Assembly: GCF_965118895.1 (NCBI RefSeq)
Contig: NZ_CBCPJJ010000002.1
Coordinates: 248,001 to 312,000 of the forward strand
Length of the DNA: 64,000 bases
Direction: 5' to 3'
DNA from: Rahnella inusitata_A
GTDB lineage: Bacteria; Pseudomonadota; Gammaproteobacteria; Enterobacterales; Enterobacteriaceae
How positions within the stretch are numbered: the stretch's first letter is position 1; the number at the start of each line of letters is the position of its first letter. Below the pieces are notes generated by a model. The model did not search any database. It had not been told where the DNA came from and worked only from the letters and a program-made list of their open reading frames with translations. This document shows positions 47,088 to 55,878 of the stretch, in pieces. The translations under genes were made by a program, and so were the position numbers.

Positions 47088-47693
47088 ATGTCATCTCAAG
47101 ACGATTGTTTATCTGACAAGTCATCAAAGATCGAAAACGTCCAAAGCGAGCTGTTGTCCGACAACTGGTACGTTCTGCGTAAATTCTCTTACGATTTAAT
47201 CAAGCGCAATGGCGAACGCCAGCCGCAAACACGCGAAGTGTATGACCGGGGCAACGGCGCGACGATCCTGCTCTACAGCAAAATCAAAAAAACCGTCCTG
47301 CTGATCAAACAGTTCCGTATGCCGACCTATGTCAACGGCAATGCCACCGGCATGCTGCTGGAAACCTGCGCCGGTCTGCTGGATAACGATTCGCCGGAAG
47401 ACTGCATCCGCAAAGAGGCAATCGAAGAGACCGGTTTTGCGGTGGGTAAAGTCGATAAGCTGTTTGAGGCTTACATGTCACCGGGCAGCGTCACTGAGAT
47501 CGTTCACTTCTTCGCGGCGCAGTACGATGAGTCGCAGCGTCAGAACGCCGGCGGCGGGGTAGAGGACGAAGATATTGATGTTCTGGAAGTGCCGTTCGCC
47601 GAGGCGCTTGAGATGATCAAAGATGGCCGCATCAAAGACGGCAAAACCATCATGCTGTTGCAGTATGCGCAAATTCAGGGCTGGATGGCGTAA
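47088..47693 (+). CDS. nudK: GDP-mannose pyrophosphatase NudK
   Basis: 201 residues. Nudix box spans GLLDNDSPEDCIRKEAIEETG with the REx2EE core changed to KEAIEETG, as in E. coli NudK (YffH). REVYDRGNGATILLY and GGGVEDEDI also match. Hydrolyses GDP-mannose to GMP and mannose-1-phosphate; dimeric. Confidence 0.92.
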   Translation: MSSQDDCLSDKSSKIENVQSELLSDNWYVLRKFSYDLIKRNGERQPQTREVYDRGNGATILLYSKIKKTVLLIKQFRMPTYVNGNATGMLLETCAGLLDNDSPEDCIRKEAIEETGFAVGKVDKLFEAYMSPGSVTEIVHFFAAQYDESQRQNAGGGVEDEDIDVLEVPFAEALEMIKDGRIKDGKTIMLLQYAQIQGWMA

Positions 47694-47721
47694 CCGTTTT
47701 GAAACGGCAATGTGATGAATG

Positions 47722-47745
47722 AAAAAGGCACCCGCGGGTGCCTTT
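47722..47745. terminator. Terminator between nudK and the DUF3298-like gene
   Basis: AAAAAGGCACC-CGCG-GGTGCCTTT. On the minus strand the stem is followed by five T, so it serves the DUF3298-like gene best and nudK too. Confidence 0.75.
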
Positions 47746-47768
47746 GGTGTTTTGAGCTGGATTAACGT

Positions 47769-48944
47769 TTACTGAGCCGCTGCAACCGGCGTGCTGACAG
47801 CATGACTTTTGATGGCTGACCAGGGCAGAACCGACCACTCCGGCCCTTCACACGAACGCTGAACCCGGGCGAATGACGGATCAAAATACAGCCCCTTTGG
47901 CGTGAAATACCATGCCGGGAACTGCCAGATCTCCGGCTGAGAGTAATCACAATCGTCATCACTCTCTTCGGTCGGTTTCTTCATTTCCTGCGGATAGGCT
48001 TCGGTCAGCTGTTTCACCAGCCACGGTGCCCATTTCTTGTCGCGGTACTCGGCGAACGTATCAAAATCCACATCATTTTTGCCGGTAGAGACGCCGTCTT
48101 CGGCATTGAGATAATGGAACGGCGTACCTTCGCCGACCCAGACCACATCTTCCAGCGTCAGCGATTCAGCCGTTTTCGCATTCATATTCACCGGCGCTTC
48201 GCCGAAATCAGGATGCGCACCGCCGCAGTCGTAGGATGTAAAAATGCTGATACTGACCACGTCATTGCTCAGGAATTTCGGCGTCACGGTCTGCATATAT
48301 TCCCCTTTGCCGAACCGGCTGGCGCCAAGCATACAGGCATGCCAGCCGCTGACTTCCTGCCACAGGCGGGCGCGCAGCTTTTGGTTGATCGCGTGCAGCG
48401 CTGGTTCCGGATAACCGGAGGCAATTTCAAACAGCGTGATTTTGGATTTCGGCTCAGTCCACCATTGCAACTGATAGCCCATGAAGTTTTCGCTTTTACC
48501 GGCGGTCAGCTGCAACCCGGAAAGGCGTAAAAACTCATAAGGCTCGGTGTGGGCGAGGGTGGTCAGCCAGGCATCATCCGCCGGTGAGGCGGGGATTTGC
48601 GCCGGTTGAAGTTTCACCGGCAGCGTTTTGCCCTGCGGATTGGTCCAGCTCCCTTGCCAGCCACCTTTTTCGTCTTTGGTCAGTGAAAGCTCAGGGCGCG
48701 GCGTGTCGTCAAAATCATCCAGCCCTTCCTGAAGTTTGAGTTCCTGACCATCGAGTGCGCCGTTTAACGGCAGATCCAGACGGTATTTCTGATAAAAGTA
48801 GCGACCCGTGACTTCATCAGGTTTATTTAAATCCAGCTCGACGACAATAGCGGTTTTACCCAGCGTGCCGGAGTAGACCACCGGCGGCTCTTCCGCCAGC
48901 GCAGGCAGGGCCAGCAGGGCTATCAACCAAATCCACAACTTCAT
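47769..48944 (-). CDS. Exported protein, DUF3298/RsiV-like C-terminal domain
   Basis: 391 residues. Clear signal peptide (LWIWLIALLALPALA), so periplasmic. The stretch SIFTSYDCGGAHPDF followed by LTLEDVV fits the DUF3298 family seen in RsiV and lysozyme-binding proteins; four Cys (in HACML, YDCGG, DDDCDY, RSCEG) may make disulfides. The first 180 residues resemble nothing I can name. A GGGAG ribosome site is present. Single gene, no operon partner. Confidence 0.6.
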   Translation of the reverse strand: MKLWIWLIALLALPALAEEPPVVYSGTLGKTAIVVELDLNKPDEVTGRYFYQKYRLDLPLNGALDGQELKLQEGLDDFDDTPRPELSLTKDEKGGWQGSWTNPQGKTLPVKLQPAQIPASPADDAWLTTLAHTEPYEFLRLSGLQLTAGKSENFMGYQLQWWTEPKSKITLFEIASGYPEPALHAINQKLRARLWQEVSGWHACMLGASRFGKGEYMQTVTPKFLSNDVVSISIFTSYDCGGAHPDFGEAPVNMNAKTAESLTLEDVVWVGEGTPFHYLNAEDGVSTGKNDVDFDTFAEYRDKKWAPWLVKQLTEAYPQEMKKPTEESDDDCDYSQPEIWQFPAWYFTPKGLYFDPSFARVQRSCEGPEWSVLPWSAIKSHAVSTPVAAAQ

Positions 48945-49211
48945 CTGTTTCTCCCGGAGAAATGAACATCATCCTTTACGCCATTATTTTTTGTTATAGG
49001 CAACGGCGTGCGAAAGCCAGTGTACTGAAAGTTTTGTTACGCCACCATGACGTGATTTGGTTAATGTTAAAAATTTTTCGTGACTCAAAAACCAGTCTGG
49101 CAAGGTATCTCTTTCTAAAATCGAATAAAAAAATGCTGCTTTGTTAGCAGTCTCCCCGCAGAGGTTACGCTATTATCAAAAAGATAACTTCGAGAAGAGC
49201 TGAACCTCATA

Positions 49212-50282
49212 ATGAGCAGATGGATAACCGCCCCTTTATGCCTGCTGGCCGCAATGCTGACTTTTCGCACGCAGGCCGAACCGATGCAGGCCATGTATAA
49301 CGACTGGCAGGTAAGTTGCGACAACCTCAATCACTGTACCGCGCGCAACAGCCAGGACGGACAGGAGCTGGTGATGAAGCTCACCCGCGAAGCCGGGCCG
49401 GAAGGCAAATCGACAATCAGTATTGATTACCAGCGCAACAGCGATGAGCAGAGCACCGACGCGCCCATCGCTAACCGGTTACAGATGAACGGTAAAACGC
49501 TGAGTTTTAATCACCGCGAATGGGATGTCAGTAAAAAACGCCTTTCCACCAGTAACCGTCTGGTGGTCAACGACTTTATCGCCGAAATTCGCGAAGGCAG
49601 CAGCATTCAGCTGGCTGGCAAAGCCGATCCCGCACAACCGGTCAGGCCAATGATTTCGCTCAAAGGCCTGAAAGCCGCTTTGCTGGTCATTGACGATCGG
49701 CAGGGCCGCGTCGGCACTAAAACCGCCTGGGCGAACCGCGGCAATAAGCCGGTGAGCACCGTGCCGCCAGCCCCGGCAGCGCTGGTGCTGCCGCGTTTTA
49801 GCGAACCGCACGCGCTCTCCGAGACGGAGATCTCCGCCATCACGCAAAATGCCGCGACCACCATCGAGAACAACGATTGCAGCCTCGATCCTTCCGAACG
49901 CGAAGTGCATATTTTCGCCCTCAGCAATGATAAAGCGCTGATGACCGTTAACTGCGATATGGGGGCCTACAACCTGTTCGCATTAGGGTTCATGGTGTCA
50001 CGACAGGCTCCTTACAAAATGGAGAACCTGACACTCAATATGCCGTTCAGGCTGGGCGACGACGAACAGTCACCCGAGCTGATTAACGCAGATTTCGATC
50101 CAAAAACCGGCATGCTGTCGACATACGATAAAGGGCGCGGGATTGGCGACTGCGGCGTATCTTCGCGCTGGGTGTTTGACGGTAAAGCGTTCAGGCTGGC
50201 GGCGTTCGCATCGGAACCGGCCTGCGACGGCTACAGCAGTGGCGGTGAATGGCCGGTGCTGTGGGTGACTCAGAATCCGTAA
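49212..50282 (+). CDS. DUF1176 domain-containing periplasmic protein
   Basis: 356 residues with a signal peptide (ITAPLCLLAAMLTFRTQA). The N-terminus MYNDWQVSCDNLNHCTA and the C-terminal block GIGDCGVSSRWVFDGKAF...LAAFASEPACDGY are typical of DUF1176 proteins of Proteobacteria. Six Cys suggest disulfides. Function unknown. Divergent from the DUF3298-like gene, 267 bases apart. Confidence 0.82.
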   Translation: MSRWITAPLCLLAAMLTFRTQAEPMQAMYNDWQVSCDNLNHCTARNSQDGQELVMKLTREAGPEGKSTISIDYQRNSDEQSTDAPIANRLQMNGKTLSFNHREWDVSKKRLSTSNRLVVNDFIAEIREGSSIQLAGKADPAQPVRPMISLKGLKAALLVIDDRQGRVGTKTAWANRGNKPVSTVPPAPAALVLPRFSEPHALSETEISAITQNAATTIENNDCSLDPSEREVHIFALSNDKALMTVNCDMGAYNLFALGFMVSRQAPYKMENLTLNMPFRLGDDEQSPELINADFDPKTGMLSTYDKGRGIGDCGVSSRWVFDGKAFRLAAFASEPACDGYSSGGEWPVLWVTQNP

Positions 50283-50298
50283 CTTTCTTTACATCACA

Positions 50299-50340
50299 AA
50301 AATGCCCTGCAAGCATGACGCTTTCAGGGCATTTTCTTTT
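50299..50340. terminator. Terminator between DUF1176 gene and ybcJ
   Basis: AAAATGCCCTG and CAGGGCATTTT form an 11-pair stem around a 15-base loop, then CTTTTCT. Works for both convergent genes. Confidence 0.82.
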
Positions 50341-50362
50341 CTATCTTAAAGCGCGGTGAATA

Positions 50363-50584
50363 TTATTCAGCAGACGCTTTAACGACGACCGTGTTGCTGG
50401 CAAATTCGACCTGCTGATCGGCTACAATTTTGCAGCGTCTGCGGGTTTCAACTTTACCGTTGACCTTTACCTGGCCTTCGCTAATGACGGATTTCGCACT
50501 ACCGCCGCTGTCACACCAGCCCATAAATTTGAGCAGGTCGCAGAGTTCAACGTGCGGGTGCTTTTCGAGAAAAAAAGTTTCCAT
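50363..50584 (-). CDS. ybcJ: RNA-binding S4-like protein YbcJ
   Basis: 73 residues. The alpha-L RNA-binding (S4-like) fold is seen in LCDLLKFMGWCDSGGSAKSVISEGQVKVNGKVE, aligned with E. coli YbcJ (70). Proposed RNA binder; partner unknown. It lies 30 bases after folD, as in E. coli. Confidence 0.92.
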   Translation of the reverse strand: METFFLEKHPHVELCDLLKFMGWCDSGGSAKSVISEGQVKVNGKVETRRRCKIVADQQVEFASNTVVVKASAE

Positions 50585-50614
50585 GTATTCCTGACTTTGT
50601 TTGGTACGAATGAA

Positions 50615-51487
50615 TTAAGACTTAATGGCGCTGATGTCGTGATATTCCTCGCACGCCTGCAAGGTATTCTGAATCAGCGTCGCGACCGTCATCGGGCCAA
50701 CTCCGCCCGGCACCGGTGTGATAAAGGAAGCGCGCTCAGCGGCGGCATCATATTCCACATCGCCGACAACTTTACCACTTTCCAGACGGTTAATACCGAC
50801 ATCAATGACAATCGCGCCCGGTTTAATCCATTCACCCGGAATAAAGCCTGGTTTACCGACGGCTACCACGACCAGATCGGCATTTTCGACGTGATGACGC
50901 AGATTTTTGGTGAAGCGGTGCGTCACGGTCGTCGTACAACCGGCCAGCAGCAGCTCCATGCTCATCGGACGGCCCACAATATTGGATGCGCCAATCACCA
51001 CGGCATTCAGCCCGAAAGTATCAATGCCATAGCGTTCGAGCAGGGTAACGATGCCACGCGGTGTGCAAGGACGCAGGGTAGGCGCACGCTGACACAGGCG
51101 GCCGACGTTATACGGATGGAACCCGTCGACGTCTTTATCCGGATGAATGCTTTCCAAAACCTTGATGTTATCGATACCTGCTGGCAGCGGAAGCTGTACC
51201 AAAATGCCGTCGATTTCGCCGTCATTGTTTAGCTGGTCGATGAGTTTGAGCAGTTCGCCTTCCGTGGTGGTGGCAGGCAAATCATACGAGCGGGAGATAA
51301 ACCCGACTTCTTCGCACGAGCGGCGTTTGCTGGCGACATAAATCTGTGACGCAGGATTTTCACCCACCAGCACCACGGCCAGGCCAGGGGCGCGTTTACC
51401 TTCCGCCAGTCGTTGTTGAACACGCGCTGCAACTTCGTTTCTGACTTGCTGCGCAATCGTTTTACCGTCAATAATCTTTGCTGCCAT
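50615..51487 (-). CDS. folD: Bifunctional methylene-THF dehydrogenase/cyclohydrolase FolD
   Basis: 290 residues (E. coli 288). The catalytic Tyr and Lys are in IYVASKRRSCEEVGF, the cofactor loop in VIGASNIVGRPM and the C-terminal pattern in TPVPGGVGPMT. Interconverts 5,10-methylene-, methenyl- and 10-formyl-THF with NADP. In E. coli folD also lies next to argU and the DLP12 prophage, matching the downstream context here. Confidence 0.97.
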   Translation of the reverse strand: MAAKIIDGKTIAQQVRNEVAARVQQRLAEGKRAPGLAVVLVGENPASQIYVASKRRSCEEVGFISRSYDLPATTTEGELLKLIDQLNNDGEIDGILVQLPLPAGIDNIKVLESIHPDKDVDGFHPYNVGRLCQRAPTLRPCTPRGIVTLLERYGIDTFGLNAVVIGASNIVGRPMSMELLLAGCTTTVTHRFTKNLRHHVENADLVVVAVGKPGFIPGEWIKPGAIVIDVGINRLESGKVVGDVEYDAAAERASFITPVPGGVGPMTVATLIQNTLQACEEYHDISAIKS

Positions 51488-51660
51488 CAGGGAGTAAATC
51501 CATCAATTAATAAATGCAGGGGATGCGCCTATTTTGTCAGAAGCGGCGGGCGCTGTCAGGCGTTGAATGCGAATAACTTTCCCGAAGATTCACTGAGACA
51601 GTCTCTTTAAAAGTGTCTATTTTAGAAACAGGGCTTTTTAAATCATAAGGAAAGGAAACA

Positions 51661-52572
51661 ATGACACGCAAAGTGGGGATTATCGGCGCAGGCCACGTGG
51701 GCGCAGATGTTGCATTTTCTTTGGTTACACAGGGTTTGTGCGACGTGATTGTTCTGCTGGATGAAGACGAAAAGAAAGCCGCCAGTCAGGCGCTGGAGTT
51801 GCGCGACATGGCGTCGCTGACCGCCTCACGCGTTAAGGTAATCACCAATGATTACAGCGAGCTGCACGACGCCAGTGTGCTGGTGATTGCCGTTGGCCCA
51901 AAAACGTTACTCCGTGAAGACCGCCTCGAAGAGCTGGCCGAGACTCGCGCCGCCGTGCGGGACATCATTCCCCGCGTGATCGGCAGCGGTTTTGGTGGCG
52001 TTATCGTCAACATCACCAATCCGTGCGACGTCATCACTCAGATTATTCAGCAGACCAGCGGTTTCCTGCATTCGCAGGTCTTCGGCACCGGCACGTCTCT
52101 CGACACTGCGCGCATGAAACGCGTCGTCGGTGAGTTTTTTGATATCGACCCGAAAAGCGTCACCGGCTACGTGATGGGCGAACACGGCGAATCCCAGTTT
52201 GTCGCGTGGAGCACCGTCACGCTCGGCGGACGTCCGGTCGCCGAGGTGGCGGGCAGCCGTGACGTCGACTGGGCGAAAATGAATGACGCCGTACGCGGCG
52301 GCGGCTGGGAAATTCTGCAAGGCAAAGGCTGGACCAGCTTCGGCATCGCTACAGCGACGGCACGTCTGGTGGACGCGATTTTGTCCGATGCGCACAGCGT
52401 GTATCCGGTTTCGGCATGGGATGAAGGGCTGAACGTCTATATCGGCCAGCCTGCGGTAATCGGCAAGTACGGCATCGTGCAGACCCTGCAACCGGAACTG
52501 ACTGCCTACGAAAGCGTGGCCTACCATGCGTCGGCACGCGTGATTACTGCGGCGCTGAAGTCAGAGAAATAA
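51661..52572 (+). CDS. L-2-hydroxyacid dehydrogenase, HicDH/LDH family
   Basis: 303 residues. Rossmann motif GIIGAGHVGADVA at the start, catalytic His in GEHGES, Arg in LDTARM. The stretch GEHGESQFVAWSTV matches lactobacillar L-2-hydroxyisocaproate dehydrogenase closely. In the specificity loop (VGPKTLLREDRLEEL) the Gln that selects pyruvate in lactate dehydrogenases aligns with Thr, so bulkier 2-keto acids are more likely substrates than pyruvate. Strong AAGGAAAGG ribosome site. Sits between folD and argU, absent there in E. coli; possible import, though codon use looks like its neighbours. Confidence 0.82.
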   Translation: MTRKVGIIGAGHVGADVAFSLVTQGLCDVIVLLDEDEKKAASQALELRDMASLTASRVKVITNDYSELHDASVLVIAVGPKTLLREDRLEELAETRAAVRDIIPRVIGSGFGGVIVNITNPCDVITQIIQQTSGFLHSQVFGTGTSLDTARMKRVVGEFFDIDPKSVTGYVMGEHGESQFVAWSTVTLGGRPVAEVAGSRDVDWAKMNDAVRGGGWEILQGKGWTSFGIATATARLVDAILSDAHSVYPVSAWDEGLNVYIGQPAVIGKYGIVQTLQPELTAYESVAYHASARVITAALKSEK

Positions 52573-52655
52573 GGTAAGCGCCCCACATTGTGCGGCAGGC
52601 CAGGCCGGGAAGAACGCCAAATTGTTCAGGTATTAAGCAGAGAGTTCGAAAGCCA

Positions 52656-52683
52656 TTGACTCAACCCGGTCTGCCCGTATAAT
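52656..52683 (+). promoter_or_regulatory. Promoter of tRNA-Arg(TCT)
   Basis: TTGACT (52656-52661) and TATAAT (52678-52683), spacer 16, followed by a GC-rich discriminator. It lies 35 bases before the tRNA, typical for a strong stable-RNA promoter. Confidence 0.82.
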
Positions 52684-52718
52684 CCGAACCCGCAACGCTC
52701 CCGAATCGGGACAACAAT

Positions 52719-52795
52719 GCGCCCTTAGCTCAGTTGGATAGAGCAACGGCCTTCTAAGCCGTAGGTCACAGGTTCGAGCCCTGTAGGGCGTACCA
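52719..52795 (+). tRNA. argU: tRNA-Arg (anticodon TCT)
   Basis: 77 bases with encoded CCA. Acceptor GCGCCCT pairs with AGGGCGT (first pair G-U), the anticodon stem is ACGGC/GCCGT around loop CTTCTAA, anticodon TCT at 52753-52755, and the T arm carries GGTTCGAGCC. Nearly the E. coli argU sequence. It reads the rare AGA codon (and AGG in part). Its 3' end is next to the integrase remnant, 16 bases away, as with DLP12 in E. coli. Confidence 0.97.
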
Positions 52796-52810
52796 TTATA
52801 AATCAAGTAG

Positions 52811-53700
52811 TTAAGCCTTATTCACTTCACAATCAAAATCCAAAAGTGCCAGATTAGTGACATGAATCGCCATAACGTCATCGATTTTGCGTGCGTGCTC
52901 GGTCAGGTGATTTGGTGACAGGTGTGCATACCTGCGTACCATCTCGATAGATTCCCAACCTCCCATTTCCTGCAATGCAGAAAGTGGCACTCCAGCCTGA
53001 ACCAGCCAACTTGCCCAAGTGTGCCTCAGGTCGTGGAAACGGAAATCTGTAATACCTGCCCGCTTTAAACCAGTTCTCCAAGCCGTGTTATCATCAACGC
53101 GCATCTTTCTCACCTCGGCAGTCTTTGTTCCATCAGCGCGGTGCCATGCTGTATTGTGAACAAACACGAACTTGTGGTGACGACCAATCTGCTCTTTCAG
53201 GACTTTGCATGCGGTATCATTCAGTGCGACGCCAATAGCCTTGCCCGCCTTGGCGTTTTCCGGATGTATCCATGCAACCTTCCTCTGCATATCAATCTGC
53301 ACCATTCCAAATCCAAAATGTTAGACCTGCGCAGTCCTGTGGCCAGCGCGAAGATCACAATCGGTTTGAAGCTGTCAGGCATACATTCGATGAGTGTTAA
53401 TGCCTCTTCGCGTGTCAGCCATTTGACGCGGCGTGAGATTGGCTTTCTCGTCTTGATGACGGGTGCCTTGCTTAGCCATTTCCATTCATCGGCGGCGATC
53501 CGAAATAATCCGCGAATGAATGAAAGGTATTGGCTGCGCGTGGCCGCTGAAATCAGCTTCTCTTTGTACTCAGGTACTGGCTTTCCTTTCCTCAGAGCTG
53601 CATCCCTGCGCGATTCCCATATCTGCTTGTGCTTCCTGTTACCGAACTTCAGAAACAAGCCATTGGTGAGTATGCGGGCGCCCTGTTCGATGCTAAGCAA
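52811..53700 (-). pseudogene. Tyrosine recombinase (prophage integrase), frameshifted and N-truncated
   Basis: Two pieces on the minus strand add up to the C-terminal part of a lambda-type integrase. The 5' piece (to about 53,310) holds the core-binding end and the first catalytic Arg in ALATGLRRSNILDLEW. The 3' piece holds HDLRHTWASWLVQAG (His, Arg) and GGWESIEMVRRYAHL (His or Trp box, Tyr). Around 53,305-53,312 the reading frame shifts: one base is missing between the DLEW and QIDMQRKVAW segments. The N-terminal DNA-binding part is absent and replaced by tape-measure sequence near 53,640. Not expected to be active. Confidence 0.9.
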
Positions 53701-54359
53701 AAACAGGCAGACCTCAACGCCGCTATTGCTGCTGACCCGGTTAGAAACGCTGACAAAACTTACTCTGATGCAACCAAGCAGCTAAAACGCCAGCTTGACG
53801 AGGGGATCGTTGACCAGCAGCAATTCAACCAGGAGTCGTTGAAGCTAGCTCAAGACCATGCGAATGATATCGCCAAGGCCAATGCAAACTCTGTTGTAAC
53901 ACCTGCAGCCGAGGCCGCTGGCACTGTTGACCCAGTTCAGCAGTTGGCAAATGAGAACGCCAAGAAATTAGCGCTCATTCAGCAATTTGAAACCAATAAA
54001 ACCCTCACCGAGCAGCAAGGTATAGCTCTGCGAAATGCGGCAAATACCGTCTATGAGAAGCAGCGTACGGATGCAATGTGGGAGTTGTATCGCAACCAGA
54101 GCGTGACTAATGAATTAATGGCATCAGCTGTTGATGGATTTGCTAGTCAAGCAGCCAGCTCACTAACAGGATTGATAGATGGTACTCAAAGCGCATCTGA
54201 GGCGTTCCAAAACTTAGGAACATCCATTATCAATAGTGTTATTCAGGCATTGGTGGAAGTTGGCATTCAATACCTGAAAAATGCGGCAATGGCGATGATT
54301 GCAGATAAAATGCAAGCTAACTCGTCAAGCGCTGCGGCAACCCAGACGGCGACAGCATG
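53629..54359 (+). pseudogene. Phage tail tape-measure protein fragment
   Basis: About 240 codons open from 53,629. Heptad-rich helical sequence (KQKQADLNAAIAADP, LAQDHANDIAKANANS) followed by a hydrophobic segment SVIQALVEVGIQYLKNAAMAMIA, typical of the C-terminal third of lambda gpH-like tape-measure proteins. It is cut at the left by the joint with the integrase and at the right by the IS at 54,360. So only an internal fragment remains. Confidence 0.75.
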
Positions 54360-54388
54360 TGACCTGCCCCCAGGATTAGATACAACGC

Positions 54389-55222
54389 TCACTTAGTAAT
54401 GTCGGATCCTTCACTCTCAGAATTACCCTTTCTCCAGGCCGCCGCAAATTCAGACGGCGTCTGATAATTCAGCGCGGAGTGCGGGCGGCACTCATTATAA
54501 TCCTGACGCCATTCACTGATGGTTTTCCTGGCATGACTGACGTCACTGAACCAATGTTCATTCAGGCATTCATCGCGAAAGCGTCCGTTAAAACTCTCAA
54601 TAAATCCGTTCTGTGTAGGCTTGCCGGGCTGGATAAGCCGCAGTTCTACGCCATGCTCAAAGGCCCATTGATCGAGCGCGCGGCAGGTAAATTCCGGGCC
54701 TTGATCAGTTCTTATCGTAGCCGGGTAGCCGCGAAACAGCGCAATGCTGTCCAGAATACGCGTGACCTGCACACCCGAAATCCCAAAGGCAACAGTGACC
54801 GTCAGGCATTCCTTCGTGAAGTCGTCCACGCAGGTAAGGCACTTGATCCTGCGACCGGTGGCCAATGCGTCCATGACGAAATCCATCGACCAGGTCAGAT
54901 TGGGCGCCGCCGGACGGAGCAGCGGCAGACGTTCTGTAGCCAGCCCTTTACGACGTCTTCTGCGTTTTACGCCCAGGCCACTGAGGTGATAAAGCCGGTA
55001 CACGCGCTTATGATTAACATGAAGCCCTTCACGGCGCAGCAACTGCCAGATGCGACGGTAGCCAAAACGCCTGCGCTCCAGTGCCAGCTCAGTGATGCGC
55101 CCTGATAAATGTGCATCTGCAGCCGGACGCTGAGCCTCATAGCGGCAGGTCGACAGGGATAAACCTGTGAGTATGCAGGCACGACGTTGCGACAGACCGG
55201 TCGCATCACACATCAACACCAC
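54389..55222 (-). CDS. IS3-family transposase OrfB
   Basis: 277 residues from the first ATG; the frame continues upstream (KVLTTDQKREA...) and overlaps the end of OrfA, fitting production as an OrfAB fusion by frameshift. DDE catalytic residues: Asp in SMDFVMDAL, Asp in RTDQGPEF, Glu in NGFIESFNG followed by the K/R spacing. The HTH_21 region is RRFGYRRIWQLLRREG. Confidence 0.92.
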   Translation of the reverse strand: MVLMCDATGLSQRRACILTGLSLSTCRYEAQRPAADAHLSGRITELALERRRFGYRRIWQLLRREGLHVNHKRVYRLYHLSGLGVKRRRRRKGLATERLPLLRPAAPNLTWSMDFVMDALATGRRIKCLTCVDDFTKECLTVTVAFGISGVQVTRILDSIALFRGYPATIRTDQGPEFTCRALDQWAFEHGVELRLIQPGKPTQNGFIESFNGRFRDECLNEHWFSDVSHARKTISEWRQDYNECRPHSALNYQTPSEFAAAWRKGNSESEGSDITK

Positions 55223-55245
55223 GGCTTCCCGCTTCTGGTCTGTCG

Positions 55246-55509
55246 TCAGTACTTTCGCCCCAGAGCCACCTGAAGCGCCTCCTTATCCAGCATGGCTTCG
55301 GCAAGCAGCTTCTTGAGTCTGGCGTTCTCTTCTTCAAGCGACTTCAAGCGCTTAACCTCAGGCACCTCCATACCACCATACTTCTTACGCCAGGTGTAAA
55401 ACGTGGCATCGGAAATGGCGTGCTTGCGGCAGAGTTCACGGGCGGATACCCCGGCTTCAGCCTCGCGGAGAATACTGATGATCTGTTGGTCGGAAAAACG
55501 CATCTTCAT
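55246..55509 (-). CDS. IS3-family OrfA (DNA-binding)
   Basis: 87 residues. HTH region SARELCRKHAISDATFYTWRKKYGGM followed by a leucine zipper (LEEENARLKKLLAEAMLDKEAL). It ends ALGRKY just where the OrfB frame opens, so frameshifting near the CGAAAG segment is likely. Confidence 0.9.
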   Translation of the reverse strand: MKMRFSDQQIISILREAEAGVSARELCRKHAISDATFYTWRKKYGGMEVPEVKRLKSLEEENARLKKLLAEAMLDKEALQVALGRKY

Positions 55510-55580
55510 GGGGATGTCCTCATGTGGCTTATGAAGACATTACTAATATCGGGGTGTACTAATCAACGGGGAGCAGGTCA

Positions 55581-55878
55581 GTCCTGAATTTTCTGAATAA
55601 GTTGTTTCATCTTCCACTTGAAATATGTAACGGTTTGACCGGCATTAAAAGAAGCCGTGAAAAAATCATTCATTCCGTAGCATAGCAAAACCGCATCAGG
55701 TTTTACGCCATCAGCAATTAACGCGGGCCAGTGTGTATCACACCCTGCAGTTATTACGGAGCCATCTACTGATCTATTTACTACGCTTATAGGATATGAA
55801 CCTGCTGGGTCAAAGTATTTTTTAAAGTATTCCCCAAACTTCATCACCGGCGCTTGAGTTGAGGGCGATGGTAGAGTA
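55581..55878 (-). pseudogene. Fragment of an SGNH-hydrolase domain (probably phage tail fibre/spike)
   Basis: About 95 codons on the minus strand between the two IS elements. KPDAVLLCYGMNDFF carries the G-x-N-D block of SGNH hydrolases, and TAGCDTHWPALI precedes it. Neither the GDS nucleophile block nor the final His block is present: the 5' end is joined to the truncated IS, and the 3' end runs into the complete IS, whose terminal bases supply the stop. Phage tail proteins often have such esterase domains that deacetylate host glycans. Confidence 0.6.

Larger units (their letters stand above)
54360..55580 (-). mobile_element. Complete IS3-family insertion sequence (IS407-group type)
   Basis: 1221 bases. 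Both ends begin TGACCTGC; the imperfect inverted repeats read TGACCTGCCCCCAGGATTAG at the left and TGACCTGCTCCCCGTTGATT at the right (minus strand), and TTAGTAATGTC recurs about 30 bases inside each end. Contains OrfA and OrfB on the minus strand. The flanks (CATG left, GTCC right) show no target duplication, and the sequences on either side (tape measure; SGNH fragment) do not join, so the element sits at a rearrangement joint. Confidence 0.88.

Noticed and set aside
52573..52655. Search for a CRISPR array or a second tRNA near argU
   Set aside because: No direct repeats with regular spacers and no second cloverleaf found here or elsewhere in the window.
53141..53785. 214-codon plus-strand frame overlapping the integrase
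   Set aside because: Antisense to the recognisable integrase segments; no phage or other homology.
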